The position numbers and the translations under genes were made by a program. From Microvirga guangxiensis (GTDB lineage: Bacteria; Pseudomonadota; Alphaproteobacteria; Rhizobiales; Beijerinckiaceae): a DNA stretch of 64,000 nucleotides. The notes beneath the pieces are model-generated. The model searched no databases, was not told the DNA's origin, and saw only the letters and a list, made by a program, of their open reading frames with translations. The DNA lies in assembly GCF_900102135.1 (NCBI RefSeq), contig NZ_FMVJ01000006.1, positions 248,001 to 312,000 on the forward strand, in the 5' to 3' direction. This document shows, piece by piece, positions 34,461 to 45,108 of the stretch (its first letter is position 1; the number at the start of each line of letters is the position of its first letter).

Positions 34461-35885
34461 TTAAACCAGCATCCCCATCGGGTTCTCGATGAGCTGCTTG
34501 AAGGCCGCGAGAAGCTCTGCGCCGAGCGCGCCGTCGACCACGCGGTGATCGCAGGAGAGCGTCACGGTCATGGCCTGCACGACGGCGGGAGCGCCGTTCT
34601 TCACCACCACGCGGTTCTCGCCCGCGCCGACGGCGAGGATCGTGCCGTGCGGCGGGTTGATGACGGCCTGGAAGTCCTTGATGCCGTACATGCCGAGGTT
34701 CGACACGGCGGTGGAGCCGCCGGTGTATTCCTCAGGCTTCAGGCGACGGTTGCGGGCGCGGCCCGCCATGTCCTTCACCTCGGCGGAGATGGCGGTGAGC
34801 GTCTTCTGCTCGGCCTTCCGCACGACCGGAGTGAACAGGCCGCCCTCAATGGCAACCGCCACGCCCACATCCGAGTGCTTCATCTTCAGGATGCGGTCTT
34901 CCGCCCAAACGGAGTTCGCCGCAGGCACGCGCTGGAGCGCGATGGCGAGCGCCTTGATGACGAAATCGTTCACCGAGAGCTTATAGGCGGGCTTGCCGTC
35001 CTTGTCCTTGCCGGCGGCTGCGTTGATCTGCTCGCGCAGCGCCATGAGCGCGTCGAGCTCGCAATCGAGCGACAGGTAGAAATGCGGAACGGTCTGCTTG
35101 GACTCGACGAGGCGCTTGGCGATGGTCTTGCGCATGCCGTCGAGCGGAACTTCCTCGTAAGAACCGGCCTCGAACATGGCCTTGACCTGATCGGCGCCCA
35201 TGCTCGCAGCAAGCTGCGGCGCAGCAGGCTTCGCGGCGGGAGCGCCTGCGGCGGCTGCAGGAGCAGCGGCAGGCTTAGCGCCTCCGCCCTGAAGGGCTGC
35301 GCGCACATCCTTCTCGACGATGCGGCCATGCGGGCCCGAACCCTGCACGGATCCGATGTCGATACCGGCTTCCTTGGCGATGCGCTTCGCAAGCGGCGAA
35401 GCGAAGACCCGGTTGCCGGAAGCCTGCTGCCCTGCCCCATTCGGCTTCGCGCCTTGCGCGGGGCCTGCGGGAGCCTGATCGACGCGGGCGTAGGACATAT
35501 GCGCATTCGCATCGCCCTGAACGGCGTTCGCCTGCGGAGACGGAGCAGCCGCGGGAGCTGCCGGAGCAGGCGCCGCCTCTGCCTTCGGCGCGGGTGCGGG
35601 AGCACCACCACCCGAGGGGGCCGTGACGCTCTTCGGGTCCTCGCCCTCGCCGGCGATCAGCGCGATCACCTGGTTGACGGGCACGTCCGCCGTGCCTTCC
35701 GGCACGACGATCTTGGCGAGGACGCCTTCGTCCACCGCCTCCACTTCCATGGTGGCCTTGTCGGTTTCGATCTCGGCGATCACGTCACCGGATTTTACCG
35801 TATCGCCTTCCTTCTTCAGCCACTTGGCAAGGTTGCCCTTTTCCATGGTGGGTGAGAGAGCGGGCATCAGGATATTGATGGGCAT
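34461..35885 (-). CDS. pdhC: Pyruvate dehydrogenase complex dihydrolipoamide acetyltransferase (E2)
   Basis: A 474-residue E2. Residues 1-80 are a lipoyl domain with the attachment Lys in [11 protein letters not shown]; an Ala/Pro linker follows; residues 135-172 are the peripheral-subunit-binding domain (ASPLAKRIAKEAGIDI, GPHGRIVEKDV); residues 245-474 form the acetyltransferase core ending with the catalytic SCDHRVVDGALG. It transfers acetyl groups to CoA and forms the complex core. A single lipoyl domain is usual in this group, since E1 beta has another. Confidence 0.96.
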   Translation of the reverse strand: MPINILMPALSPTMEKGNLAKWLKKEGDTVKSGDVIAEIETDKATMEVEAVDEGVLAKIVVPEGTADVPVNQVIALIAGEGEDPKSVTAPSGGGAPAPAPKAEAAPAPAAPAAAPSPQANAVQGDANAHMSYARVDQAPAGPAQGAKPNGAGQQASGNRVFASPLAKRIAKEAGIDIGSVQGSGPHGRIVEKDVRAALQGGGAKPAAAPAAAAGAPAAKPAAPQLAASMGADQVKAMFEAGSYEEVPLDGMRKTIAKRLVESKQTVPHFYLSLDCELDALMALREQINAAAGKDKDGKPAYKLSVNDFVIKALAIALQRVPAANSVWAEDRILKMKHSDVGVAVAIEGGLFTPVVRKAEQKTLTAISAEVKDMAGRARNRRLKPEEYTGGSTAVSNLGMYGIKDFQAVINPPHGTILAVGAGENRVVVKNGAPAVVQAMTVTLSCDHRVVDGALGAELLAAFKQLIENPMGMLV

Positions 35886-35908
35886 GGCGTTTTTGATCCT
35901 GATCTGAA

Positions 35909-36205
35909 TCAGTTGACGGCTTGCGAGGAGCCGGGATCGCTCGGATTGTCCAGCTCGGCTTGAATGCCTGAAACGATCTCCGCCAGGGCCTCCTCCTCCG
36001 AGAGGTCGGTTTCCATGGCATAGACGCGCGCGGCGTGACGGGCGAGATCCACCAGGAGCACGCCCCAGGTGAACGGATCGTCGAAGGCGCGGCGCAGCGC
36101 GATGCTCACCGCCCCATCGACCACCGAAGCCCTCAGAATCTCGACGCCACCCTTTTCGAGGGCATCAGGAGGGATGTTGAGAGCTTCGAATTTCCGCTCT
36201 GTCAT
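35909..36205 (-). CDS. DUF5076 domain protein in the pdh operon
   Basis: A 98-residue protein starting MTERKFEALN. It has no catalytic motif: a beta-rich N-terminal half (GGVEILRASVVDGAVSIALRRAF), then a helical half ending in an acidic tail. This DUF5076-type gene is found between pdhB and pdhC in related bacteria. The longer frame was rejected because it overlaps the end of pdhB; the chosen ATG lies four bases after the pdhB stop. Its conserved place suggests a helper or regulator of the complex, but no function is known to me. Confidence 0.82.
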   Translation of the reverse strand: MTERKFEALNIPPDALEKGGVEILRASVVDGAVSIALRRAFDDPFTWGVLLVDLARHAARVYAMETDLSEEEALAEIVSGIQAELDNPSDPGSSQAVN

Positions 36206-36209
36206 GATC

Positions 36210-37661
36210 TCACCTGTAGCAGACGGTCTTCGCGGCCTGCACGACCTCGGCCACCGACGGGAGGGCCAGCTTTTCGAGGTTTGCCGCATACGGCATCGGC
36301 ACGTCCTTGCCGGTGATGCGGATCACGGGCGCGTCGAGGTAGTCGAACGCGTTCTCCATGATGCGCATGGCGATCTCGGCGCCGACGCCCGATTGCGGGT
36401 AGCCCTCTTCCACCGTGACGCAGCGGCCCGTCTTCATGACGGAGGCGACGATGGTCTCGGTATCCATCGGACGGATGGTGCGCAGGTCGATCACCTCGGC
36501 GGAGATGCCTTCCTTCTCGAGCTCCTGAGCGGCCTTGAGCGCGTAGGTCATGCCGATGGAGAACGAGACGATGGTGACGTCCGTGCCCTCGCGATGAATG
36601 CGTGCCTTGCCGATCGGAACCGTGAAGTCGTCGAGCTTCGGCACTGGGAACGACTGGCCGTAGAGGATCTCGTTCTCGAGGAAGATGATCGGGTTCGGGT
36701 CGCGGATGGCGCTCTTGAGCAGGCCCTTGGCGTCGGAGGCGCTGTAGGGAGCGACCACCTTGAGGCCGGGAATCTGCGAGTACCAGGCGGCGAAGTCCTG
36801 GCTGTGCTGGGCCGCCACGCGGGCCGCTGCGCCGTTGGGGCCGCGGAACACGATGGGCGCGCCGAGCTGGCCGCCGGACATGTAGAGGGTCTTGGCCGCA
36901 GAGTTGATGATCTGGTCGATCGCCTGCATGGCGAAGTTGAAGGTCATGAACTCGACGATGGGACGCAGGCCCGTAAAGGCGGCACCCACGCCGACGCCGG
37001 CAAAGCCATGTTCCGTGATCGGCGTGTCGATCACGCGCTTGGCGCCGAATTCCTGCAGCAACCCTTGGGTGACCTTGTACGCACCCTGATATTCGGCCAC
37101 TTCCTCGCCCATGACGAAGACCGAGCCGTCCTTGCGCATCTCCTCGGCCATGGCATCGCGAAGAGCCTCGCGGACGGTCATGTTGACCAGCTCCGTGCCT
37201 TCCGGAATTTCCGCCATGGCGTTGTAGGCGGTGCGGTTGGTGATCACCGACGGCGCGGCGGGCTGGGCGACCGGAGCCGCATCGGTGCCCGGGATCGCAT
37301 CCGGTGAAGGACGGTCCGCCATTCCCTCACGCTCCATGTCGGGCGTGGGTGCAGGCTGCGCCTCCGCCTTGGGAGCGGCAGGCGCCGGTGACGAAGAGGC
37401 TGCCGCCGAGACGTCCTCACCCTCACCGGCCAGGATGGCGATGGGAGTGTTCACGGCCACGTTGTCGGTGCCGTCGGAAACCAGGATTTTGGCGAGGACG
37501 CCCTCGTCGATCGCCTCGACCTCCATGGTCGCCTTGTCGGTTTCGATTTCGGCCAGCACGTCGCCGGGCTTGACCTTATCGCCTTCTTTTTTCAGCCACT
37601 TGGCCAATTTGCCCTGCTCCATGGTGGGAGAAAGGGCGGGCATGAGAATATCGGTCGCCAT
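36210..37661 (-). CDS. pdhB: Pyruvate dehydrogenase E1 component subunit beta with lipoyl domain
   Basis: A 483-residue E1 beta. Residues 1-80 are a lipoyl domain ([11 protein letters not shown]), then an Ala/Pro/Glu-rich linker, then the transketolase-like pyrimidine-binding and C-terminal domains ([48 protein letters not shown]). The N-terminal lipoyl domain is the known alphaproteobacterial variant. With PdhA it decarboxylates pyruvate and acetylates lipoate. Confidence 0.96.
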   Translation of the reverse strand: MATDILMPALSPTMEQGKLAKWLKKEGDKVKPGDVLAEIETDKATMEVEAIDEGVLAKILVSDGTDNVAVNTPIAILAGEGEDVSAAASSSPAPAAPKAEAQPAPTPDMEREGMADRPSPDAIPGTDAAPVAQPAAPSVITNRTAYNAMAEIPEGTELVNMTVREALRDAMAEEMRKDGSVFVMGEEVAEYQGAYKVTQGLLQEFGAKRVIDTPITEHGFAGVGVGAAFTGLRPIVEFMTFNFAMQAIDQIINSAAKTLYMSGGQLGAPIVFRGPNGAAARVAAQHSQDFAAWYSQIPGLKVVAPYSASDAKGLLKSAIRDPNPIIFLENEILYGQSFPVPKLDDFTVPIGKARIHREGTDVTIVSFSIGMTYALKAAQELEKEGISAEVIDLRTIRPMDTETIVASVMKTGRCVTVEEGYPQSGVGAEIAMRIMENAFDYLDAPVIRITGKDVPMPYAANLEKLALPSVAEVVQAAKTVCYR

Positions 37662-37724
37662 GAAAGACTCGTTTTGATTGTCGCTGCGGCGAGATGGGGG
37701 AACCGGCGCTGAGAGAAGCGCCGC

Positions 37725-38786
37725 TTAGAGCAGGATATCGGTGTAGAGCTCGGACGGATCGGGCTCCGGATCGTGCGTGGCGAACTCGGCCGCCTCGTTC
37801 ACGATCTCGCGCACCTTGCTGTCGATGGCCTTCAGCTCGTCTTCCGACAGCTTCCAGCTCTCCAGCAGACGGCGGCGCACCTGCTCGATGGGATCGAACT
37901 CTTCGCGCATGCGGGTCACTTCGTCCTTCGTGCGATACTTCGCCGGATCGGACATGGAGTGGCCGCGATAGCGGTAGGTCTGCATCTCGAGAATATAGGG
38001 GCCCTTGCCGGAGCGGGCGTGCTCGATGGCGCGCTGGCCGGCGGCGTAGACCGCGCGGACATCCATGCCGTCCACCTGCTCGCCCGGGATGCCGAAGGAC
38101 ACGCCGCGCTTCGAGAAATCGGTCTGCGCCGAGGCGCGGGTCACCGCCGTGCCCATGGCGTAACGGTTGTTCTCGATCACGTAGACGACCGGCAGCTTCC
38201 AGAGCTGCGCCATGTTGAAGCTCTCGTAGACCTGGCCCTGGTTGGCCGCGCCGTCACCGAAATAGGTGAGGCAGACATTGCCGTTCTCGCGATAATGGTT
38301 CGCGAAGGCGATGCCGGTGCCGAGCGACACCTGAGCGCCGACGATGCCGTGGCCGCCATAGAAATGTTTCTCTTTCGAGAACATGTGCATGGAGCCGCCC
38401 TTGCCTTTCGACAGGCCGCCGCGGCGCCCCGTCAATTCGGCCATGACGCCTTTCGCATCCATGCCGCAGGCCAGCATGTGCCCGTGATCACGGTAGCCGG
38501 TGATCACCTGATCGCCCTCTTTCGTCGCCATCTGCATGCCGACGACCACGGCCTCCTGGCCGATATAGAGGTGACAGAAACCGCCGATGAGACCCATGCC
38601 GTACATCTGGCCGGACTTCTCTTCGAAGCGACGGATCAACAGCATGTCATTGTAAGCTGCGAGATCCTGGTTCTTGTCGAATTGTGGGGTATTGGGAGCG
38701 GCTCCGCGTACAGAGCCTTTGCTGGAAGTGGACTTGTTAGCCGCGCCAGTACCGGCACGACCCGCCTTGCGGGCAGCAACAGCCAT
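37725..38786 (-). CDS. pdhA: Pyruvate dehydrogenase E1 component subunit alpha
   Basis: A 353-residue E1 alpha. The thiamine-diphosphate motif GDGAANQG...ENNRYAMGT is intact, with the YRDHGHMLACG and GRRGGLSKGKGGSMH active-site loops and the YRYRGHSMSDP segment that is the phosphorylation-loop region in mitochondrial relatives. The first 35 residues are Ala/Gly/Ser/Lys-rich and probably disordered. GGAGG just before ATG 38786 fixes the start; the frame extends 29 codons further. First gene of the pdh operon. Confidence 0.96.
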   Translation of the reverse strand: MAVAARKAGRAGTGAANKSTSSKGSVRGAAPNTPQFDKNQDLAAYNDMLLIRRFEEKSGQMYGMGLIGGFCHLYIGQEAVVVGMQMATKEGDQVITGYRDHGHMLACGMDAKGVMAELTGRRGGLSKGKGGSMHMFSKEKHFYGGHGIVGAQVSLGTGIAFANHYRENGNVCLTYFGDGAANQGQVYESFNMAQLWKLPVVYVIENNRYAMGTAVTRASAQTDFSKRGVSFGIPGEQVDGMDVRAVYAAGQRAIEHARSGKGPYILEMQTYRYRGHSMSDPAKYRTKDEVTRMREEFDPIEQVRRRLLESWKLSEDELKAIDSKVREIVNEAAEFATHDPEPDPSELYTDILL

Positions 38787-38911
38787 CGGTTCCTCCGAAG
38801 GGTTTCCTCGACGAAAGTTGTAGCGCAGTCGGAATCGGAAATCGAGAGGCCCAAACGACCTTTTGCGCTGCACAATGAATCGCGCAACGTGCTGATATTA
38901 CAAAAGAATTT

Positions 38912-38938
38912 CTAATTAACAGAATTTGAGTTAATTAG
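38912..38938. promoter_or_regulatory. Perfect 9-bp palindrome upstream of pdhA (candidate operator)
   Basis: CTAATTAAC at 38912-38920 is the exact reverse complement of GTTAATTAG at 38930-38938, with nine bases between. It lies 126-152 bases ahead of the pdhA start in the AT-rich ftsB-pdhA gap. The symmetry and one-helical-turn-scale spacing suit a dimeric regulator; it contains TTAA pairs, but with spacing that does not fit the CtrA consensus TTAA-N7-TTAA. Its regulator is unknown. Confidence 0.45.
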
Positions 38939-38957
38939 TTCTTTGGGGCTATCTTGG

Positions 38958-39272
38958 TTAAGGTCCTGTGATGATCACCAGATCGTTCTTATGGACACGT
39001 CCCAACATGACACGCGCTCGTTCCTCGAGAAGATCGCGGTCGATCTGGTCACTTCTCAACAACGCGATACGGCGCTCCCAGTTCGTTCGCTCCGCTTTAA
39101 GTTCGTCGAGTTCCTTGTTCAGCTCGGCCATCTGAGCCTCATATTTCTCCTGAGCCTCGATGCCGCGCGCACCGCTGTGGGCGTGATGCACGAAGTAAGC
39201 CGCAACCGCTGCCGAGATGCTGTAGAGCACCAGCGGTATCAAGAATCGTCTCAGTCGCCTGCGGATCACCAT
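38958..39272 (-). CDS. ftsB: Septum formation initiator family protein FtsB
   Basis: A 104-residue bitopic divisome protein. A short basic cytoplasmic start (MVIRRRLRRFL) leads to one membrane helix (residues 11-30) and then a heptad coiled coil (QEKYEAQMAELNKELDELKAERTNWERRI), ending in a conserved C-terminal segment (LLEERARVMLG). FtsB/DivIC links early and late division proteins via FtsL and FtsQ. It lies between eno and pdhA as in most alphaproteobacteria. Confidence 0.9.
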   Translation of the reverse strand: MVIRRRLRRFLIPLVLYSISAAVAAYFVHHAHSGARGIEAQEKYEAQMAELNKELDELKAERTNWERRIALLRSDQIDRDLLEERARVMLGRVHKNDLVIITGP

Positions 39273-39330
39273 GCGGTATCTCTACCGGACACATGGTTAA
39301 GGAGGCGTTTAGACAGTTGCTACCCCGTAG

Positions 39331-39424
39331 TCATTCCCAGACCTCACAGCGGAATCCGGGAGCTTCATTTGGCCCTTGCCGTGCTTATGGGTTCCGGGCT
39401 CTCGCTATCGCTCTCCCCGGAACG
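39331..39424. repeat. Degenerate relative of the intergenic palindromic repeat
   Basis: GTCATTCC near 39331 and GGAACGAC near 39420 are one mismatch from being reverse complements, and GTTCCGGG (39392-39399) pairs perfectly with CCCGGAAC (39417-39424). The layout and the CCATAAGC-type interior resemble the dispersed palindromic repeats of the order, but the arms differ from copies at 34356 and 43565. It lies downstream of eno, beyond the eno terminator. Confidence 0.5.
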
Positions 39425-39440
39425 ACAATGGGGCGAAGCA

Positions 39441-39470
39441 AAAGAAAAAGGGCCGCTTTTCGGCGGCCCT
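39441..39470 (-). terminator. Rho-independent terminator of eno
   Basis: On the minus strand AGGGCCGC (39470-39463) pairs with GCGGCCCT (39456-39449) across a six-base loop, followed by TTTTTCTTT (39448-39441 and beyond). The stem is GC-rich and perfect, 27 bases after the eno stop. Confidence 0.85.
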
Positions 39471-39496
39471 CACTTAACTCGTATGCGGTTATTTCG

Positions 39497-40831
<1,335 letters not shown>

Positions 40832-40916
40832 TCACGTCATGACATGGCTTATTGACCGAAATCACGAAGCGGGCAAGGACGAGAGCAACCGATAAAGCAT
40901 TGATCCAAGGTGAAAT

Positions 40917-41369
40917 ATGATCACAGACACCCATCTCCAGCTAGGGCAGGCAAGCGCCCTGCCCCAAACTCCCGAAGAGGCGACGCTCGACCGGGTGCCG
41001 AACCCGCATCCCGATACCGACTATCTCGCGCGGTTCACGGTGCCGGAATTCACCTCCCTGTGCCCGGTGACCGGACAGCCCGATTTCGCGATCATCGTGA
41101 TCGACTACGTGCCAGGGCCCTGGCTCGTGGAATCGAAGTCGCTCAAGCTCTACATGCACAGCTTCCGCAACCACGGCGCGTTCCATGAGGATTGCACGGT
41201 GGCCATCGGCAAGCGCCTGACGGAACTGCTGGAGCCTCGCTACCTGCGCATTGGCGGATACTGGTATCCGCGCGGCGGCATCCCCATCGATGTGTTCTGG
41301 CAGACGGGCGAAGTGCCGAAGAACCTCTGGCTGCCGGACCAGGGCGTCGCGCCCTATCGGGCCCGCTAG
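40917..41369 (+). CDS. queF: NADPH-dependent preQ0 reductase QueF
   Basis: A 150-residue, single-domain (YkvM-type) QueF. The catalytic Cys is in [12 protein letters not shown] near residue 50, followed by the QueF motif [21 protein letters not shown], which holds the substrate-binding Glu. It reduces 7-cyano-7-deazaguanine to preQ1 on the way to queuosine in tRNA. It is divergent from eno, with no recognisable preQ1 riboswitch in the 136-base gap, and its stop overlaps the convergent MFS gene by four bases. Confidence 0.95.
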   Translation: MITDTHLQLGQASALPQTPEEATLDRVPNPHPDTDYLARFTVPEFTSLCPVTGQPDFAIIVIDYVPGPWLVESKSLKLYMHSFRNHGAFHEDCTVAIGKRLTELLEPRYLRIGGYWYPRGGIPIDVFWQTGEVPKNLWLPDQGVAPYRAR

Positions 41370-42523
41370 TTCTTCCCGCGGCTCAGCACGAGCGAGGCGT
41401 TGACGCCCACGGCCAGAATGACGGCTGCCGCGATCATGGTCGAGGCCGTAAGGCCCATGTGGCGCAATCCGAAACCCATGAGCACGACGCCGAGCGCCTG
41501 GCCGCAGAAGAACGAGAAGGCGTGGAGCGCGACGGCGGAAGCGCGCGCTCCCGGCGCGACCTCGGTCACCTGGGCCTGGAAGGTGTTGTGCATCATGTAG
41601 AAGCCGAGGCCCATGAACAGGAGGGCCAGGAAATCGAGCTTCCAGTCCCCGGCGAACCCGAGGGCCAGCAGGGCCGCCGCCGCGAAGAAGCCTCCTCCGA
41701 TGAGAATGCGCCCGAGCCCGAGCCTTCTGAGCATCCAGCTTACGAGCGCCGAATAGACGAGCCCGCCGACGGCAAAGCCGCCGATGGCGAAACCGGCCTC
41801 GGTCGCTCCGCCTCCACCCCTCTCCTCGAGCAAAGGCGCGATATAGGGAAAGACGCTGAAGATCGCGCAGGCTTCCACGAAGACTGATGCAAAAAGAAAC
41901 AGCGCGCGTGGATTGGAGAGAATGTCCCGATAGCGCAGGATGGCCGTGCGCGGATCGAACCGCCCGCCCGGGAGGGCTCCGCGAAAACCAATGACCGTGG
42001 CAGCCAGGGCGCAGGCCATCATCAGGGTCGAGAGGCCGAACACGCCGCGCCAGCCGATCCATTCCGCCAGAAGTCCGGCGAGCGACGAGCCTGCCAATTG
42101 GCCGACGATGACGGCGACGAGGTAGCGGCTGAGCGCCACCTGGCGCTGGGCCATTTCCACCCGATCGCCGATGAGAGCGATGGAGAGCGGCACCGCGCCG
42201 CCGGCCGCCATGCCGGCGATGATGCGAAGCGCGAAAAGCGTTTCGGTATTGGGCGCGAAGAAGGAACCGGCGAGCGCCAGGAAAAGCAGCGAGAGCGCCA
42301 CCTTCATCACGCGCTCCTTGCCGAGCGCATCGCCGATGGGGCCGAGGACCGGTTGGATGAAGGCATAGGGCAGCGCGAAAGCTGCCGAGAGAAGCGCGAT
42401 GGTCTGCGGCGTGGAGCTCAGGTCACGGGCAATCACTCCCACCATGGGCTCGACCGCACGAGCGGAGAAAGTGCTGGCGAAGCCGCTGACGGCGAGGATC
42501 AGGATGAGATTGCGTGAGGACAT
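41366..42523 (-). CDS. MFS transporter
   Basis: A 385-residue major facilitator with about 12 membrane segments. The conserved loop 2-3 sequence is present ([13 protein letters not shown]), and the repeat of the motif in the second half is weak, as usual. It has the look of a drug/metabolite exporter (MFS_1, DHA-like): [18 protein letters not shown] at the start and [17 protein letters not shown] in the middle. Substrate unknown. It sits between queF (convergent) and kdsA, but is not obviously part of either pathway. Confidence 0.9.
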   Translation of the reverse strand: MSSRNLILILAVSGFASTFSARAVEPMVGVIARDLSSTPQTIALLSAAFALPYAFIQPVLGPIGDALGKERVMKVALSLLFLALAGSFFAPNTETLFALRIIAGMAAGGAVPLSIALIGDRVEMAQRQVALSRYLVAVIVGQLAGSSLAGLLAEWIGWRGVFGLSTLMMACALAATVIGFRGALPGGRFDPRTAILRYRDILSNPRALFLFASVFVEACAIFSVFPYIAPLLEERGGGGATEAGFAIGGFAVGGLVYSALVSWMLRRLGLGRILIGGGFFAAAALLALGFAGDWKLDFLALLFMGLGFYMMHNTFQAQVTEVAPGARASAVALHAFSFFCGQALGVVLMGFGLRHMGLTASTMIAAAVILAVGVNASLVLSRGKN

Positions 42524-42536
42524 GACGCTCTTGACG

Positions 42537-42559
42537 AAAAAGGCCGCAGGATGCGGCCT
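42537..42559 (-). terminator. Rho-independent terminator of kdsA
   Basis: On the minus strand AGGCCGCA (42559-42552) pairs with TGCGGCCT (42548-42541 region), followed by TTTTCG. The perfect GC stem and T-run mark an intrinsic terminator between kdsA and the MFS gene, so the MFS gene needs its own promoter or read-through. Confidence 0.8.
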
Positions 42560-42647
42560 CTCGTTTCATATCATGCCCTTGTCGAAGGAGGAGAAGCAGG
42601 AACGCACACCTGCTCCCCTCAATATTCATAGAGGCAGATGCAGATCC

Positions 42648-43496
42648 TTATGCCGCCTTGCCCTTGGCCAGCGCGTCGAACGCCTTCAGCTGCGCGAGGA
42701 GGGCTTCGAGTTCCTTCAGCGGCACCATGTTGGGGCCGTCGGAGGGGGCCTTGTCGGGATCCTGATGGGTCTCGATGAAGACACCGGCGACGCCGACAGC
42801 CACTGCTGCGCGCGCCAGGACCGGCACGAACTCCCGCTGACCGCCGGATGTCGCGCCCTTGCCGCCAGGCTGCTGCACGGAATGGGTGGCGTCGAAGATC
42901 ACCGGCGCGCCGGTCTCGGCCATGATCGGGAGACCCCGCATATCCGAGACAAGGGTGTTGTAGCCGAAGGAAGCGCCGCGCTCGGTGAGCATGACGTTGG
43001 GATTGCCCGAGGCCCGCACCTTCTCGGCGACATTGGCCATGTCCCAGGGAGCCAGGAACTGGCCCTTCTTCACGTTCACCACGCGCCCCGTCTTGGCGGC
43101 GGCGACGAGAAGGTCGGTCTGGCGGCAGAGATAGGCCGGAATCTGGAGGATATCGACCACCTCGCCGACAGCAGCGCATTGGTCGTTCTCATGCACGTCG
43201 GTAATGACGGGAAGGCCGAACTTTTCCTTCACCTCGGCAAAGACGGCGAGCGCCCTGTCCAGGCCGATGCCGCGGGCGCTGTTGATCGAGGTGCGGTTCG
43301 CCTTGTCGAAGGACGACTTGTAGACGAGACCGAGGCCGAGGCGCCCCGTGATCTCCTTGAGCGCCGCCGCCATTTCCAGCGCGTGATCGCGGCTTTCCAT
43401 GGCGCAGGGGCCCGCAATGATGCTGAGCGGCAGATGATTGCCGAAGCGGACGGAGCCGGCCTCGACGACGGATTGGGTCGATTTGGTGTCGGTCAT
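42648..43496 (-). CDS. kdsA: 3-deoxy-8-phosphooctulonate synthase KdsA
   Basis: A 282-residue Kdo-8-phosphate synthase. [72 protein letters not shown] and [12 protein letters not shown] are all family blocks. It condenses arabinose-5-phosphate with phosphoenolpyruvate for lipopolysaccharide core Kdo. The Asn in CRQTD-type and AMESRDH regions fits the metal-dependent or independent question only ambiguously. Upstream lie a palindromic repeat and a DUF350 gene; pyrG-kdsA-eno order is typical. Confidence 0.96.
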   Translation of the reverse strand: MTDTKSTQSVVEAGSVRFGNHLPLSIIAGPCAMESRDHALEMAAALKEITGRLGLGLVYKSSFDKANRTSINSARGIGLDRALAVFAEVKEKFGLPVITDVHENDQCAAVGEVVDILQIPAYLCRQTDLLVAAAKTGRVVNVKKGQFLAPWDMANVAEKVRASGNPNVMLTERGASFGYNTLVSDMRGLPIMAETGAPVIFDATHSVQQPGGKGATSGGQREFVPVLARAAVAVGVAGVFIETHQDPDKAPSDGPNMVPLKELEALLAQLKAFDALAKGKAA

Positions 43497-43564
43497 GGGC
43501 AGTCACCTACTCCGTTTCAGGCCGAACGGGAAGCGGTGATGTGTCGTACCCGCAGCAGCCTTGG

Positions 43565-43666
43565 CGTCATCCCGGACGCAGCGGAGCGAAGATCCGGGAT
43601 CGTATGACGAGATTGGCGCTCTATCCTGCAGACGATCCCGGCTCGGCTATGCCGTCCGGGATGACG
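43565..43666. repeat. Nested palindromic intergenic repeat, copy 2
   Basis: The four arms of copy 1 recur exactly: CGTCATCCCGG (43565-43575), CCGGGATCGT (43594-43603), ACGATCCCGG (43632-43641) and CCGGGATGACG (43656-43666). The loops differ from copy 1, so pairing rather than primary sequence is conserved. It lies nine bases after the stop of the minus-strand DUF350 gene and ahead of kdsA. Confidence 0.85.
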
Positions 43667-43674
43667 CGTTGCAT

Positions 43675-44076
43675 CTAGAACGTCATCGACGCGGCGTTGA
43701 TGATGCCGGCGGAGAGCGAGGCGGCGCCGAGGAACAGGGCCGCGGCCATCTCGCCTGCCGCGATCCGCTGGGACAGATTCGGCATTACGAGACGCACGAG
43801 CCAGTAGACGAGGATTTGAACCGACAAGGCCACGAGGCCCCAGACGAGCAGGTCGACGATCCCCTGCGCATGGACGATGGCGCTGCCGAGCGGCAGCGCG
43901 AAGCCGACAAGGCTGAAGCCGAGAGCGGTCGAGGCGGAGATTACGTTCTGGCGGATCAGCGCGAACTCGTTGTGCATGGTCGCGAGGGTATAGATGCCCA
44001 AGTACACCGCTACGAGAATAACGGCGACGACGAAGTAGACCAGGAAGTCGAACAAGCCTGCCAGAGTGGAAGTCAC
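43675..44076 (-). CDS. DUF350 family membrane protein
   Basis: A 133-residue protein with four membrane helices (about residues 8-28, 45-70, 73-92, 107-130). The LIRQNVISASTALGFSLVGFALPLGSAI segment between helices is the DUF350 signature; the family tends to have two such repeats. Function is unknown; related genes are often near stress or envelope genes. Encoded alone between kdsA and a convergent-side VOC gene, both on the minus strand. Confidence 0.85.
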   Translation of the reverse strand: MTSTLAGLFDFLVYFVVAVILVAVYLGIYTLATMHNEFALIRQNVISASTALGFSLVGFALPLGSAIVHAQGIVDLLVWGLVALSVQILVYWLVRLVMPNLSQRIAAGEMAAALFLGAASLSAGIINAASMTF

Positions 44077-44122
44077 GATATGCCCCTACGATTTATTTCA
44101 CAGGATCGTTAGGGGCTTATGG

Positions 44123-44992
44123 TTAATTTTGCGTTGGCTCGAATGCGATGGCGACGCCATGGGCGGCGCTGGCCGGCACCACGAGCCTGCTGCCCACATG
44201 CTGATAAGGGATTTCGCTCGCTTCCAGCCGCTGGGACTGGAGCTGGATGTCTTCCACCCGGACCGCAAAAGCAACGAAGGACGGCTGGTCCAGCTCGGCC
44301 TCGACCGAGACATAGCTCTCGGCCGCATCGTCCGGCGTCATCACATCGAGATGGGCATCGCCGAGGCGGAACGAGAGATCGTGCAGGGCCGGACTCGTCG
44401 GAATGCTGCCCGTGAAATCTACGAGGAACTTCTTGCAGAGGCTCGGCTCCGGCGCGGCCAGCGCTACCGTCGCCAGCCCCAGGGCTCCGTTCTCGTGGGC
44501 CTGGAAGGCCGGGTTCCAGAAGTTCTCAGGATAGTGCTGCTGACAGACGAAGAAGCCCGCCTTGGGCGCGGCCTTGTCAGACGCGAAAGCCAGCGTAAAG
44601 GCGACCTTCGTGTCGCTGCCGTCAGGCCTCTTGCCGGTACGCTCGAAATGGAAGGGCTCAAACGACCCGAGGCCTTTCTGCGCAAAATATGCGGCGTCCG
44701 CCTTGGCATCCTGACTCTCGAGCACCAGCATGGCGAGCCCCTCACGGTCGCGGAGGTAGTCCTGCACGAAAGCACCGAAGCTGAAATGGCCCTGATTGTG
44801 CGGCGGGATCCGGGCGCCCTCGCCGACCGTGATCAGCTCGAGGAACGCGCTGGGAAATTGGACGAGCCGGTTTTCCGTGCCCCAGGAATGTCGGTTGCGC
44901 GCGCCGACCTGGAATCCGAGCCTGTGGTAAAAATCGGCGCTCTTGTCGAGGTCGCGAACGGCAATGACGAGGTGGTCGATCCGGCGATTCAT
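44123..44992 (-). CDS. VOC family protein (glyoxalase/bleomycin-resistance fold)
   Basis: A 289-residue protein with two VOC modules. The first begins RIDHLVIAVRDLDKSADFYHRLGF, a classic metal-site His strand, and the second is more divergent (near residue 165: LGLATVALAAPEPS). The N-terminal module resembles the 'glyoxalase-like' PF13468 type. The frame opens from a GTG at 45037, but ATG 44992 gives the canonical VOC start. Dioxygenase, glyoxalase or resistance roles are all possible; the substrate is unknown. Confidence 0.85.
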   Translation of the reverse strand: MNRRIDHLVIAVRDLDKSADFYHRLGFQVGARNRHSWGTENRLVQFPSAFLELITVGEGARIPPHNQGHFSFGAFVQDYLRDREGLAMLVLESQDAKADAAYFAQKGLGSFEPFHFERTGKRPDGSDTKVAFTLAFASDKAAPKAGFFVCQQHYPENFWNPAFQAHENGALGLATVALAAPEPSLCKKFLVDFTGSIPTSPALHDLSFRLGDAHLDVMTPDDAAESYVSVEAELDQPSFVAFAVRVEDIQLQSQRLEASEIPYQHVGSRLVVPASAAHGVAIAFEPTQN

Positions 44993-45108
44993 ATGTCCCA
45001 ATATCCTGCAATGCCGTCTCACGAGACAAGCGCTCACACTAACTAGGGCACTCGTCTGAAAGACAAATCTACTTCACAACAGGTAGGACATCGCTGCCGC
45101 TAAGCGGG

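Noticed and set aside
38915-38934. Possible CtrA box between ftsB and pdhA
   Set aside because: TTAA pairs are present but spaced by 11 bases, not the seven of the CtrA consensus; recorded as a palindrome instead.
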